This document shows positions 12,201 through 18,129 of a stretch of DNA of 64,000 nucleotides, one piece after another. The stretch comes from Cyclobacterium sp. (GTDB lineage Bacteria; Bacteroidota; Bacteroidia; Cytophagales; Cyclobacteriaceae), in contig NZ_JABURL010000068.1 in the NCBI RefSeq assembly GCF_014762705.1, positions 1 to 64,000 of the forward strand. Reading direction: 5' to 3'. Position numbers and translations under genes: made by a program. The notes under the pieces were generated by a model. That model was not told where the DNA came from, ran no database searches, and saw nothing but the letters and a program-made list of their open reading frames with translations. How positions within the stretch are numbered: position 1 is the first letter of the stretch; each line of letters begins with the position of its first letter.

Positions 12201-12618
12201 CAACCGTACCAGTAATCGTTACTTCAACGAGTACAGCTTTCGACCTGTCTTTTGATTTCGAAAATTTTACGCTGATTTTATCATCCACCTGCTTAAAGGC
12301 CAATTGGTGGGAAGAAGAAAGGGATAACAAAACGGATTCCAGTGTCTGATCCTCAATCTGAATACTTACCTGATCTGCGCCTTCAAGCAGACGATCGTCG
12401 TAAATAAAAGAAAACTCCGTTAACCTCATTATCTCAGAAAAAGTCTCTTCCAAAGAAACATCTTCAAGGTCTAAACTCAGGTGAACTTGCTTAATATCCA
12501 GTGAACCCTGGGCATTGGAAGGAGCCGCATAGATCAGTGGTAAAAAAAGCATCTGGATCAGAAATCCATACAAATAGTATTTTCCTATCATACATAGGGC
12601 ATGTAATAATTTTTCCAT
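9268..12618 (-). CDS. susC-like: SusC/RagA TonB-dependent receptor with signalling STN domain
   Basis: 1116 residues. After the signal peptide comes an STN (secretin/TonB short N-terminal) domain at about residues 45-115, then a CarboxypepD_reg-like domain (ITGTVVDANGDPIPGVTV) at about 133-215, the TonB-box region near LDEVIVLGYGTQKKSE, a plug domain, and the beta-barrel ending in an aromatic residue (LNLSF). The STN domain is the part that, in FecA-type systems, contacts a FecR anti-sigma factor. A FecR gene and an ECF sigma gene lie directly upstream, so this receptor probably reports substrate binding to transcription as well as importing. The stop codon overlaps the first possible ATG of susD. 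Its leader contains strong inverted repeats (12658-12726). Confidence 0.95.
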   Translation of the reverse strand: MEKLLHALCMIGKYYLYGFLIQMLFLPLIYAAPSNAQGSLDIKQVHLSLDLEDVSLEETFSEIMRLTEFSFIYDDRLLEGADQVSIQIEDQTLESVLLSLSSSHQLAFKQVDDKISVKFSKSKDRSKAVLVEVTITGTVVDANGDPIPGVTVFVPGTNSGTATDMDGKYSIVVPEGSSLVFSFIGFESQTVEVGNQTTINITMEQSAQALDEVIVLGYGTQKKSELTNAVVQTSGEEVKKSSAVSLSNALSGRLAGLYVNQRSAVPGFDDAQILVRGFNTTRNNSALIVIDGVANADPDGLNRLDPNDIESISVLKDASAAIYGAQSAGGVILVTTKRGKTGKPTFNFSTSHLFQSPTMKVKSAGVFDYMDVLNRNRVLEGGGAVFPDDLVESFRNGSRRAEDWWDALVDPPAIISRQSLTMRGGSDRIRYFTSVGMVNQGGILRADDITKLKQYNVRANLDVTVTDDLEVGIDLSIRQKFTQSPQGGSGAIGAFASTSPLQEAYIGGDYRYPGEGWSHLNPAARLLSPGYRRNTGDVANGTFRYKYKIPFVEGLSVDGFASIVKTFNYNKSFDYVWDYYERNSEGVIVKRTSRTVEDIGLREDFNQSTMITLNSKIAYDRVIKTNHRVSGFIAYEQMTYDDNFFWAQRLGFDSPQIDQLFAGSENRSQWNNSGGASENARQNYFGRLNYEFSNKYLFGFNFRYDGSPIFPKETRWGFFPGLSAGWVVSEEAFMSDNLFSNLKLRASWGKLGNDRVDPFQYIGRFGYGPGWVVNGADVRGIAALTTPNPNITWEVSESTDIGLELGFLQDRLTFETDVYRTYTTNILGRRQASIPGYTGLILPDENIGEMKSHGIEFQLGFREHFGLVNYRVSANYSYNDNEIIFFDEVPQAEPYQNLEGMPIGSELVYNAIGIYRTQDDLDSYVSYPNATLGSLIFNDLNNDGVIDGNDRYRYNINAFPRSQFGMTIGFDYKNFDLTMLLQGQDGGKFRLDNGFDTGANGNGLAYVANNTYDLENTDAILPRIRPVGFAAQNNDFWYHNARWVRFKSAELGYNLPGPLMDRIGISGLRVYLSGENLFMIYNNLAEFGAGDPEFLSGKGGTYPNMRTLGFGLNLSF

Positions 12619-12625
12619 AAATTTG
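12618..12625 (+). promoter_or_regulatory. candidate -7 box (TAAATTTG) for an antisense transcript
   Basis: A perfect match to the Bacteroidota -7 element TAnnTTTG, on the strand opposite to susC and starting at the first base of the susC start codon. No TTG is seen at the usual -33 spacing. It stands upstream of two stem-loops and a T-tract on the same strand. Confidence 0.4.
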
Positions 12626-12631
12626 GGTGTT

Positions 12632-12734
12632 TTATTGTGAGTTTTCAGTAAAACAAAGGCAAATAGGTAACATCTGATAAATCTTTCTATTTGCCGGACA
12701 AAGTCAATGAGAAATCATTGGCTTTGTTTTTTTA
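12632..12734 (+). ncRNA. candidate cis-antisense small RNA over the susC leader
   Basis: On the plus strand the FecR-susC gap holds a -7 box at 12618-12625, then a perfect 9-bp stem (12658-12666 with 12687-12695, 20-base loop), then a 12-bp stem with one G-T wobble (12699-12710 with 12715-12726, loop GAAA) followed directly by a run of T. The last element looks like an intrinsic terminator pointing away from susC, where no plus-strand gene needs one. This predicts an RNA of roughly 100 bases antisense to the susC 5' leader. Cis-encoded antisense RNAs that repress susC-like genes (DonS type) are known in Bacteroides polysaccharide loci with sigma/anti-sigma control. The transcript start is inferred and the RNA itself unproven. 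The stems could also act in the sense susC leader. Confidence 0.42.
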
Positions 12735-12761
12735 TCGATCTGTTTTCTTCATCCAATTTGA

Positions 12762-13817
12762 TTAATGTTCGAAAACTAACTTAACTTTTTTTTGATCAAT
12801 GATGTGATTGAACCCGTATGCATATCCAACGGATTCCAAAACATTACTTAAATAGCTGTCCTTGAATTCCCCCGATATTTTTAACTTCTGTTTTGGCTTA
12901 TTCTCCAGAGAAATTTCTACCCCATACCATCGCTCAAGTGTTAGTTCAAATTCAGAAAGCGAGGCATTGTCAAAAAACAAAACTCCTGATTTCCAGGAAA
13001 AGGCTTTTTTTGGATTAAATTTACTCTTGGTGATTTTTTGGTTTCCAACAGATGTCACTTCCTCTCCTGGCTCAAGAAAAACAAGTTGATTTTCCAGCAG
13101 CTCATTTACGACCTCAACCTTACCTGTAGCAAGTTGAACCTTAATTTTTTCGGGATTATAGGATTGAATATTGAAGGAAGTACCAAGGGCAGTAGTGATG
13201 ACTTTCCCGGAAAATACCCGAAAAGGTAATAAACTATCCGGGACCACTTCGAAAAAAGATTCACCAATCAAATGAATCTCCCGATTATTCACGCCAAAAT
13301 CACTCCTGTATTTGATTTCACTATCGGCATTGATGATTACCGTGCTGCCATCTGGCAAATGAATCTTTGATTTTTGCCCTTTTGGATTGAATTTGGTTAT
13401 CCAATGTGGCTTATTTTCAGTTTTTCCCAATTCTGGTGCTGTATGATACTTTACCACATCAAATGCCAAAAACCCCATCATTGAAATGAAAATCACTAAC
13501 AAAAGCATCGAAAACCTCCTCCAATGATTTTTATTGGAATGGTCTAATTTCACTGTGTAATGCCCCCTCCCGGGTTTTCCTTGCTGAATATTTTGGTGGA
13601 TACTGGAAAGCAACAAAAGTTGATCCTGTTCTTCCCAATCCTCCCCGGTCGCTTGAAATTCCAGCAAAATTAACCTGGCCTGGTTTAAAATTATTCCTTT
13701 CTCCTTATCTGAAGCCATTTTTTCCCAAAAACAACCGTTCGAAGTATCATCATGTAATACCCAGGATAAAAAGGATTTATCCTGCAAAAAATCTTCTATG
13801 GTGTTGTATGACTTCAT
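12762..13817 (-). CDS. FecR-family anti-sigma factor
   Basis: 351 residues. The cytoplasmic N-terminal part (about 1-95) is followed by one membrane span near 102-122 (MLLLVIFISMMGFLAFDV). Next is the periplasmic FecR domain, with IHLPDGSTVIINADSEI, the GESFFEVVPD block and TTALGTSFNIQSY. The C-terminal DUF4974 part (LERWYGVEISLENK) is related to STN. It sits between the ECF sigma gene (139 bases upstream) and susC (143 bases downstream), the standard order of a trans-envelope signalling unit. It is expected to hold the sigma factor until the SusC STN domain signals. Confidence 0.93.
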   Translation of the reverse strand: MKSYNTIEDFLQDKSFLSWVLHDDTSNGCFWEKMASDKEKGIILNQARLILLEFQATGEDWEEQDQLLLLSSIHQNIQQGKPGRGHYTVKLDHSNKNHWRRFSMLLLVIFISMMGFLAFDVVKYHTAPELGKTENKPHWITKFNPKGQKSKIHLPDGSTVIINADSEIKYRSDFGVNNREIHLIGESFFEVVPDSLLPFRVFSGKVITTALGTSFNIQSYNPEKIKVQLATGKVEVVNELLENQLVFLEPGEEVTSVGNQKITKSKFNPKKAFSWKSGVLFFDNASLSEFELTLERWYGVEISLENKPKQKLKISGEFKDSYLSNVLESVGYAYGFNHIIDQKKVKLVFEH

Positions 13818-13871
13818 TAATCTTCTGCTATATGTATTAAAGAGAAAATAGTGCTACAAATCTCATCTCCA

Positions 13872-13902
13872 ATTCCAAAAAAATTTAATATTTTTTTGGA
13901 AT
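13872..13902 (-). repeat. 13-bp perfect AT-rich hairpin between sigma and fecR
   Basis: Arms 13872-13884 and 13890-13902 (ATTCC, seven A, T and its exact complement) with a 5-base loop. No T-run follows on either strand, so it is not a classical terminator. It may attenuate or stabilise the message between the sigma and anti-sigma genes. Confidence 0.5.
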
Positions 13903-13956
13903 ACTTGAGGTATTAACCAATAAATTAAACCTAAAGAAGTGTTTTAACCAATTTAA

Positions 13957-14562
13957 TTAATACCAATGCAAATTAAAATAGAATAAAAAAATAACTTTGG
14001 ACGTGAAATCACTGTGTGACAAAACGGTCTTTAAGGATTTGATTCCCTTAAATATTAAATTGTAGATTGAAGGAATTTGAACTCCCATTAATTCAGAGAT
14101 TTCGTCATAGGTCAATTCCTGAAGATACCTCAAATAGATTGCCTCTTTTTGCCTTAGAGGTAAAGCGTCAATTGCTCGACTAAGTTTGTGGGTTGAATCA
14201 AGGCTGATCTGATTTTCCTCTAATATTTCCTGAAAAGATACTTCCCAGGAAATTTTAGAATGGTAATCCTCAATACTCTCGTATTTACAGGCTACGTTGA
14301 CACGCTTGATTACCTCCCTCCTAAAGCATGAAAAAAGATAGAATTTTATTGACTTATTGATGAAAAGCACATTTTTGGACTCCCAAATATGAATGAAAAC
14401 ATCTTGTATTACGTCCTTGATCAATTCCGTATCCTGCGTGAATCGAAATCCATATTTGTATAAGTCTTTGGCATGGGTTAGATAAATATGATCAAAGGCT
14501 GTTTGATCACCATCTGCCACCAATTTCCAAAGTTCAATGTCTTTTAGTATGTGAAACTTCAT
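13957..14562 (-). CDS. ECF-type RNA polymerase sigma factor (sigma-70 family, FecI-like)
   Basis: 201 residues. Region 2 covers about 10-75 (QTAFDHIYLTHAKDLYKYG, then DVIQDVFIHIWE). Region 4 covers about 125-180, with LPLRQKEAIYLRYLQELTY and a helix-turn-helix around DEISELMGVQIPSIYNLI. There is no region 1 or 3, as expected for the extracytoplasmic-function class. It is the first gene of the minus-strand sigma/FecR/SusC/SusD run and probably activates the susC promoter. The C-terminus is longer and more hydrophobic (VIFLFYFNLHWY) than usual. A -7 box lies 38 bases upstream. Confidence 0.94.
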   Translation of the reverse strand: MKFHILKDIELWKLVADGDQTAFDHIYLTHAKDLYKYGFRFTQDTELIKDVIQDVFIHIWESKNVLFINKSIKFYLFSCFRREVIKRVNVACKYESIEDYHSKISWEVSFQEILEENQISLDSTHKLSRAIDALPLRQKEAIYLRYLQELTYDEISELMGVQIPSIYNLIFKGIKSLKTVLSHSDFTSKVIFLFYFNLHWY

Positions 14563-14600
14563 TGAACATAAGGTTATAAAATGGGTTTAATTGAATATAT

Positions 14601-14608
14601 CAAACATA
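14601..14608 (-). promoter_or_regulatory. -7 box (TATGTTTG) for the ECF sigma gene
   Basis: Perfect TAnnTTTG on the minus strand, 38 bases before the sigma ATG. The nearest TTG upstream is about 26 bases away, longer than the usual 17-23. Confidence 0.4.
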
Positions 14609-14661
14609 CGATAATTTGAAAAATAAATTACTTACAAACGAAAAGAAATTCAAATTATTAA

Positions 14662-14685
14662 AATACCAAACCTTTAATTGGTATT
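14662..14685. promoter_or_regulatory. inverted repeat, candidate operator
   Basis: AATACCAA (14662-14669) and TTGGTATT (14678-14685) are perfect 8-base arms with an 8-base spacer. They lie in the divergent region between the sigma gene and the flavin oxidoreductase, upstream of a -7 box on each side. The form fits a dimeric regulator site. No regulator gene lies nearby. Confidence 0.4.
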
Positions 14686-14782
14686 GAAAGAAATTTTATT
14701 ACTTTTTTTAGTTTTTATCCTCATTTCAATTTTTACCGAAAAAGAAACTATTATGTATAAACATAGGTTGTATGTACATTAA

Positions 14783-14790
14783 TAGGTTTG
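14783..14790 (+). promoter_or_regulatory. -7 box (TAGGTTTG) for the OYE-family gene
   Basis: Perfect TAnnTTTG in the plus direction, 67 bases before the preferred ATG at 14858. The only TTG upstream (14768-14770) is too close, with a spacer of 12. Confidence 0.35.
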
Positions 14791-14857
14791 TTTTGTTTAT
14801 TTAATATTTTAATCCAGCAATCAAATTATGCTAACTAATAGAAAATCAAATACATAC

Positions 14858-15964
14858 ATGGAAAAACAACCTTTATTGGAAAAATTAAAGATGGGTGACC
14901 TCTTACTCAACAACAGAGTAGTGATGGCCCCCATGACACGAAGCAGGGCTGATAACCCTGACAATGCGCCAACCGAACTTCAGGTTAATTACTACACCCA
15001 ACGAGCTAGTGCAGGGCTGATCATAACAGAGGGATCACAAATTTCCAAAAAAGCAGTGGGCTACATCAATACTCCCGGTATCCATACTGCTGCTCAAATG
15101 GAGGGTTGGAAAAAAGTGACATCTGCCGTACACGCGCAGGGGGGTAAAATATTCGTACAGTTATGGCATGTAGGCAGGATTTCTCATCCGGACTTTCACA
15201 ATGGAGAATTGCCCCTGGCCCCTTCTGCCATCAATCCCAATTCCAAAGCCTACACTCCAAAAGGTTTTAAGGAAACGGTAACACCAAAAGAAATGAGCCT
15301 TGAAGAAATCAAGGAAACCATACAGGATTTCAGAAATGCTGCAAAAAATGCCTGGACGGCTGGTTTTGACGGGGTAGAAATACACTCCTCCAATGGGTAC
15401 CTCTTGCACCAGTTTTTCAACAGGACATCTAATGTCAGGACAGATGAATATGGAGGCAGTATAACCAATCGAACGAAAATCCTTTTTGAGATCATTGATG
15501 CCATCAAAAAAGAGATACCGGAAAACCGTATTGGCTTGAGATTAAACCCTTCGCTTCATGGTTTGTTTGGCATGAGCATGGATGAAGAGACCATACCTGC
15601 CTTCGACCATATCATCGAAAAACTCAATGACTACGACCTCGCTTACCTGCACCTTTCAGAACCATTTAATGATGTTTCGGAAATTCCTTACGCAGAAACA
15701 AACATTGCCGAAAGGTACCGACCCCTGTTTAAAGGTACACTTATCATAAATGCTGGCTTTGATAAAGAAAAGGGTAACCGGTTTATCAGTGAAGGATTGG
15801 CAGATGCAGTAGCCTTTGGCAAACCTTATATTTCCAATCCCGACCTGGTAGAAAGATTCAGGCAGGATGCTCCGCTGGCAGAGTGGGATCAGGACACCTT
15901 TTATACGCCGGGTTCAAAGGGATATACAGACTACCCCAAATTGGAAGCAACACCACAAAGTTAA
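14858..15964 (+). CDS. Old Yellow Enzyme family NADH:flavin oxidoreductase (alkene reductase)
   Basis: About 368 residues from the ATG at 14858, which gives the family's usual beginning (MEKQPLLEKLKMGDLLLNNR). The ATG at 14828 would add ten unsupported residues. FMN-binding TIM barrel: VVMAPMTRSRA near the N-terminus, QLWHVGRISHP, the active-site stretch HSSNGYLLHQF (His and Asn for substrate carbonyl binding, Tyr as proton donor), then DEYGGSITNR and the C-terminal GFDKEKGNRFISEGLADAVAFGKPYISNPDL. Relatives (NemA, OPR) reduce activated C=C bonds and some nitro compounds with NAD(P)H. It is cytosolic, stands alone, and is closed by a terminator. HSSN in place of the commoner HGAN is a conservative variation. 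Confidence 0.93.
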   Translation: MEKQPLLEKLKMGDLLLNNRVVMAPMTRSRADNPDNAPTELQVNYYTQRASAGLIITEGSQISKKAVGYINTPGIHTAAQMEGWKKVTSAVHAQGGKIFVQLWHVGRISHPDFHNGELPLAPSAINPNSKAYTPKGFKETVTPKEMSLEEIKETIQDFRNAAKNAWTAGFDGVEIHSSNGYLLHQFFNRTSNVRTDEYGGSITNRTKILFEIIDAIKKEIPENRIGLRLNPSLHGLFGMSMDEETIPAFDHIIEKLNDYDLAYLHLSEPFNDVSEIPYAETNIAERYRPLFKGTLIINAGFDKEKGNRFISEGLADAVAFGKPYISNPDLVERFRQDAPLAEWDQDTFYTPGSKGYTDYPKLEATPQS

Positions 15965-15981
15965 TTTAGCTTTACCTTAAC

Positions 15982-16020
15982 TAAAAAGCCATTTCTGTTC
16001 TGAGATGGCTTTTTAAGTTT
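15982..16020 (+). terminator. intrinsic terminator after the OYE gene
   Basis: An 11-bp perfect stem (15982-15992 with 16005-16015, 12-base loop). The 3' arm itself ends in T5, followed by AGTTT. Confidence 0.7.
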
Positions 16021-16228
16021 TTCCCGAAATCAGCAATCCTATCAGCACTGTAGAGGGATAAACCAGCAAACAATCGGGTGAATTCTGATTTTATAAAAGG
16101 AATCGACCGAATGAAGGAATTTACTACGGGTTTGTGGCATTTTCCCTCCATTACTCCTCAATCTGTGGATTTTAATTTCCTTGTTTAGAAGCAGGAACCA
16201 AAAAAAGGTCTCAATAGTTTTAATACCT

Positions 16229-17257
16229 ATGTCTACAAATATTCCCTTTTCCATACTTGATTTGGCCATTTTAAAAAAGGACCATGATGCTTCAGATGCC
16301 TACTCCAGGAGCCTGGACCTGGCCAGACATGCAGAAAGATGGGGCTACAATAGGTTTTGGCTGGCAGAGCACCACAACATGCCACATGTAGGAAGTTCTT
16401 CTCCTATAGTTTTAATGGGTTATATAGCTCAGGGAACCCAGCATATACGGGTCGGGTCAGGGGGTATCATGCTCCCCAATCACAGCCCCTTGATGGTGGC
16501 AGAACAAATCGGCACTTTGGCCACTTTGTATCCTGGAAGGATTGACCTGGGTCTGGGAAGAGCTCCGGGTACGGATCAAAAAACCGCAGCAGTTTTGAGG
16601 CGCGGAAGAATGGAAACCGTCCAGGAATTTCCTCAGGACCTGGAGGAGTTACAACAATTTTTCTCGGTAGACAATTTGGACGCTGAGGTAAGGGCATTCC
16701 CTGCCGAGGGATTAACAGTGCCCATATATTTACTTGGGTCCAGCATGGACAGCGCCTACCTGGCTGCATCCCGGGGCTTGCCCTATGTTTTTGCCAGTCA
16801 CTTTGCTCCCAATTATTTCCAGCAGGCATCGGCTTATTATCAAAACAATTTTCAGGCTTCGGCGAATTGCCCCAAGCCCTATCTGATAGCCTGCGTCAAT
16901 GTAATCGTTGCAGATACGGATGATGAAGCCCAATTTCTGGCCAGTTCTTTTTATCAAATGGCATTGGGAATCATCCGCAGACGCTCCTACCCCTTGTCAG
17001 CACCTGTAGAAGATATGGATCAAATCTGGTCCATACAAGAGGCCGCCGCCTTACAGCACATGATGCAATATTCCTTTATTGGGAGTCAGGCGACAGTCAA
17101 AGCCGGACTGGAAAAATTTGTAAACCGGCATAAAATTGATGAACTGATGGTCACCACCAATTTATATGACCATAAAAAGCGATTGTACTCTTTTGAACTG
17201 ACTGCAGCTGCCATACAATCCTTCCAGGCAGACCATTTGGTGCACAATCATGCATGA
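16229..17257 (+). CDS. LLM-class flavin-dependent oxidoreductase (luciferase-like monooxygenase)
   Basis: About 342 residues from the ATG at 16229, where [15 protein letters not shown] starts the conserved first strand. The ATG at 16181 would add a non-conserved leader. Bacterial-luciferase-like TIM barrel: [61 protein letters not shown] and LLGSSMDSA are typical of the MsnO8/YhbW group, which uses reduced FMN and O2. The physiological substrate is not known for this group. Downstream the convergent four-helix-bundle gene ends only 10 bases away. It probably has its own promoter, but no -7 match was seen close to the start. Confidence 0.9.
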   Translation: MSTNIPFSILDLAILKKDHDASDAYSRSLDLARHAERWGYNRFWLAEHHNMPHVGSSSPIVLMGYIAQGTQHIRVGSGGIMLPNHSPLMVAEQIGTLATLYPGRIDLGLGRAPGTDQKTAAVLRRGRMETVQEFPQDLEELQQFFSVDNLDAEVRAFPAEGLTVPIYLLGSSMDSAYLAASRGLPYVFASHFAPNYFQQASAYYQNNFQASANCPKPYLIACVNVIVADTDDEAQFLASSFYQMALGIIRRRSYPLSAPVEDMDQIWSIQEAAALQHMMQYSFIGSQATVKAGLEKFVNRHKIDELMVTTNLYDHKKRLYSFELTAAAIQSFQADHLVHNHA

Positions 17258-17267
17258 GTGCGTGATT

Positions 17268-17897
17268 TTAGTTTAAATTGGGGTTTTCCGGAATTTTAAA
17301 TCCATTGCTGGTTTTTGAAGCAAAAAACAGGGCCTGTATCAATAAGCAGATAATGATCAGGACCACCATTTCAAATTGCAACAGGATGCTTCCCATGGAA
17401 AAAATTTTGTCTGTTTTTGATTTTAACTTATCCGCCTCATTCAATTGGATCTGAGAAAGGGAATGCAGGTCTAAAAGTGCTGAACGGATCATCGGTTCCT
17501 CGCTATCCAAATCACCAGCTTTTAACCTTAGGTCCATTTCATGGGTGAGTCCTGTAAAGTGGACAAAATACCGGGCCTCTTCATCTGTCAGTCGGGTAGC
17601 TTCATACAAATGATTGAGGGTATCGATTTCATTAAGAATCTTGTTGGCAATTTCCTGTTTTTTTAAAAAGGGTAAAGCCGGATCGTTGATCGCATCATGC
17701 ATGTCATGAAGCTTTTCCGAGAAATCCAATATATAGCTTTCTGCAACCAGCCTGTCTTTGTAAATGGACTCAAAGGCAGATTTCAGCTCTTCAATTTGGT
17801 TGCGTTGATTAAAATTGATCAGCAAAACAACCACGATTACCCCAAATAACAAGCTTGCTGCTGTTATTTTATTTTTTACACTGTATGTCCACTTCAT
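17268..17897 (-). CDS. orphan four-helix-bundle chemoreceptor-type sensor, two membrane spans
   Basis: About 209 residues from the ATG at 17897 (MKWTYSVKNKITAASLL). The longer frame from 18014 begins in the tail of the next gene and adds an implausible Trp/Cys/Phe-rich leader. A membrane span at about residues 11-28 (ASLLFGVIVVVLLINF) is followed by a helical, charged extracytoplasmic region resembling the 4HB_MCP ligand-binding domain, and then by a second span (MVVLIIICLLIQALFFA) and a short tail. No HAMP, methyl-accepting, kinase or cyclase domain is attached, so output must come from a partner or the protein is structural. It is 107 bases downstream of the feo genes on the same strand. 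Function unknown. Confidence 0.7.
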   Translation of the reverse strand: MKWTYSVKNKITAASLLFGVIVVVLLINFNQRNQIEELKSAFESIYKDRLVAESYILDFSEKLHDMHDAINDPALPFLKKQEIANKILNEIDTLNHLYEATRLTDEEARYFVHFTGLTHEMDLRLKAGDLDSEEPMIRSALLDLHSLSQIQLNEADKLKSKTDKIFSMGSILLQFEMVVLIIICLLIQALFFASKTSNGFKIPENPNLN

Positions 17898-18004
17898 GAT
17901 TCTTAGAACCGGATCCTTACCCGTATCATTTCTTAATGGAAAATTAAACCAGCACCAAATGTAATTGTTAAAAGGGAAAAAGAAACAGCAATCCACAAAA
18001 GAGT

Positions 18005-18127
18005 TTATCCACATTTGTCACAGCCACAGCCATTCTGGCCCTTCACCCGTTTTTTAATCCAGGTCCTGTAAATCCAGAAGAAGATAACTCCGGTAAACAA
18101 TATACCCACAATAATTTCCTGCCACAT
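18005..18127 (-). CDS. FeoB-associated Cys-rich membrane protein (40 aa)
   Basis: A 40-residue gene starting at the ATG at 18127, two bases after the FeoB stop. It has one N-terminal membrane span (EIIVGILFTGVIFFWIY), a basic linker (RTWIKKRVKG) and a C-terminal Cys cluster (CGCDKCG). This layout defines the small partner found after feoB in many bacteria, comparable in position to FeoC, probably helping iron handling or FeoB assembly. A longer frame from 18256 overlaps feoB and is not credible. Confidence 0.85.
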   Translation of the reverse strand: MWQEIIVGILFTGVIFFWIYRTWIKKRVKGQNGCGCDKCG

Positions 18128-18129
18128 GA

